Origin: Mogibacterium sp.
GTDB taxonomy: Bacteria > Bacillota > Clostridia > Peptostreptococcales > Anaerovoracaceae
Length of the DNA: 6,270 nt
Assembly (NCBI GenBank): GCA_021442505.1
Contig: JABUTC010000015.1
Location: forward strand, 2,163 to 8,432
Direction of reading: 5' to 3'
Shown: one piece after another, positions 6,234-6,270 of the stretch
Layout of the letters: every line of letters starts with the position of its first letter
Numbering within the stretch: the first letter of the stretch is position 1
Notes under the pieces: generated by a model
The model's input: only the letters and a program-made list of their open reading frames with translations
What the model was told of the DNA's origin: nothing
Databases searched by the model: none
Made by a program: the position numbers and the translations under genes

Positions 6234-6270
6234 ATGTTGATGCGTCACGCCGCCCGGCACGCGACCGCAC
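6234..6270 (-). other. GC-rich upstream edge, unassigned
   Basis: The outermost 30 bases (6241-6270) are 80% G+C (24 of 30 by count), far above the rest of the window. On the minus strand one frame stays open to a TAA at 6234-6232, another closes at a TGA, and a third runs into the hisD start, so this could be the end of an upstream gene or a structured leader. An imperfect stem of about 10 bp (TGCG-TCGCGT with GGCGTGA-CGCA, one bulge) can be drawn, but no T-run follows. I cannot identify it. Confidence 0.3.

Noticed and set aside
6218..6270. A T-box or histidine-rich leader peptide ahead of the operon
   Set aside because: I looked for the T-box core (GGTGGNACCGCG-like) and for a run of histidine codons. 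Neither is present; one frame has only His-Gln-His. Too little upstream DNA is available.

Overview
This window is one uninterrupted stretch of a histidine biosynthesis operon, transcribed entirely on the minus strand (right to left as printed). In transcription order it holds hisD copy B, hisZ, hisG, hisD copy A, hisC, hisB and the first 120 codons of hisH, which runs off the left edge. About 98% of the window is coding. I found no RNA gene, insertion sequence, CRISPR array, terminator or convincing promoter.

The organism is most likely an anaerobic member of the Bacillota, class Clostridia. The short-form HisG that depends on a HisZ regulatory subunit, the monofunctional HisB, the purine-rich AAGGAG/GGAGG ribosome binding sites and the gene order Z-G-D-C-B-H all fit that group. 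GC content is near 50%. I cannot name a genus from the sequence alone.

Layout, right to left: 6218-6270 is a short leader with a good ribosome binding site for hisD copy B and a very GC-rich 30-bp edge. 4943-6217 is hisD copy B (424 aa). 4916-4942 is the only true intergenic gap between genes in the window (27 nt). 3926-4915 is hisZ. 3298-3933 is hisG, overlapping hisZ. 2020-3294 is hisD copy A (424 aa). 950-2020 is hisC, 363-950 is hisB and 1-362 is partial hisH. From hisZ onward the genes overlap, abut or lie 3 nt apart, and several ribosome binding sites lie inside the end of the preceding gene, so this part is a translationally coupled unit.

How the genes work together: HisG with HisZ makes phosphoribosyl-ATP (first step, the histidine feedback point). 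HisH supplies ammonia to HisF (outside the window) to make imidazole-glycerol phosphate. HisB dehydrates it, HisC transaminates the product to histidinol phosphate, and HisD oxidises histidinol to histidine. HisE, HisI, HisA, HisF and a histidinol-phosphate phosphatase are not in view.

The one clearly unusual thing is that hisD is present twice in the same operon. The two proteins are about 57% identical by my hand alignment, and both keep every zinc and catalytic residue I can place. Copy A sits at the usual place (G-D-C); copy B sits in front of hisZ and looks like the extra gene. I see no previously undescribed system here; the rest is ordinary primary metabolism.
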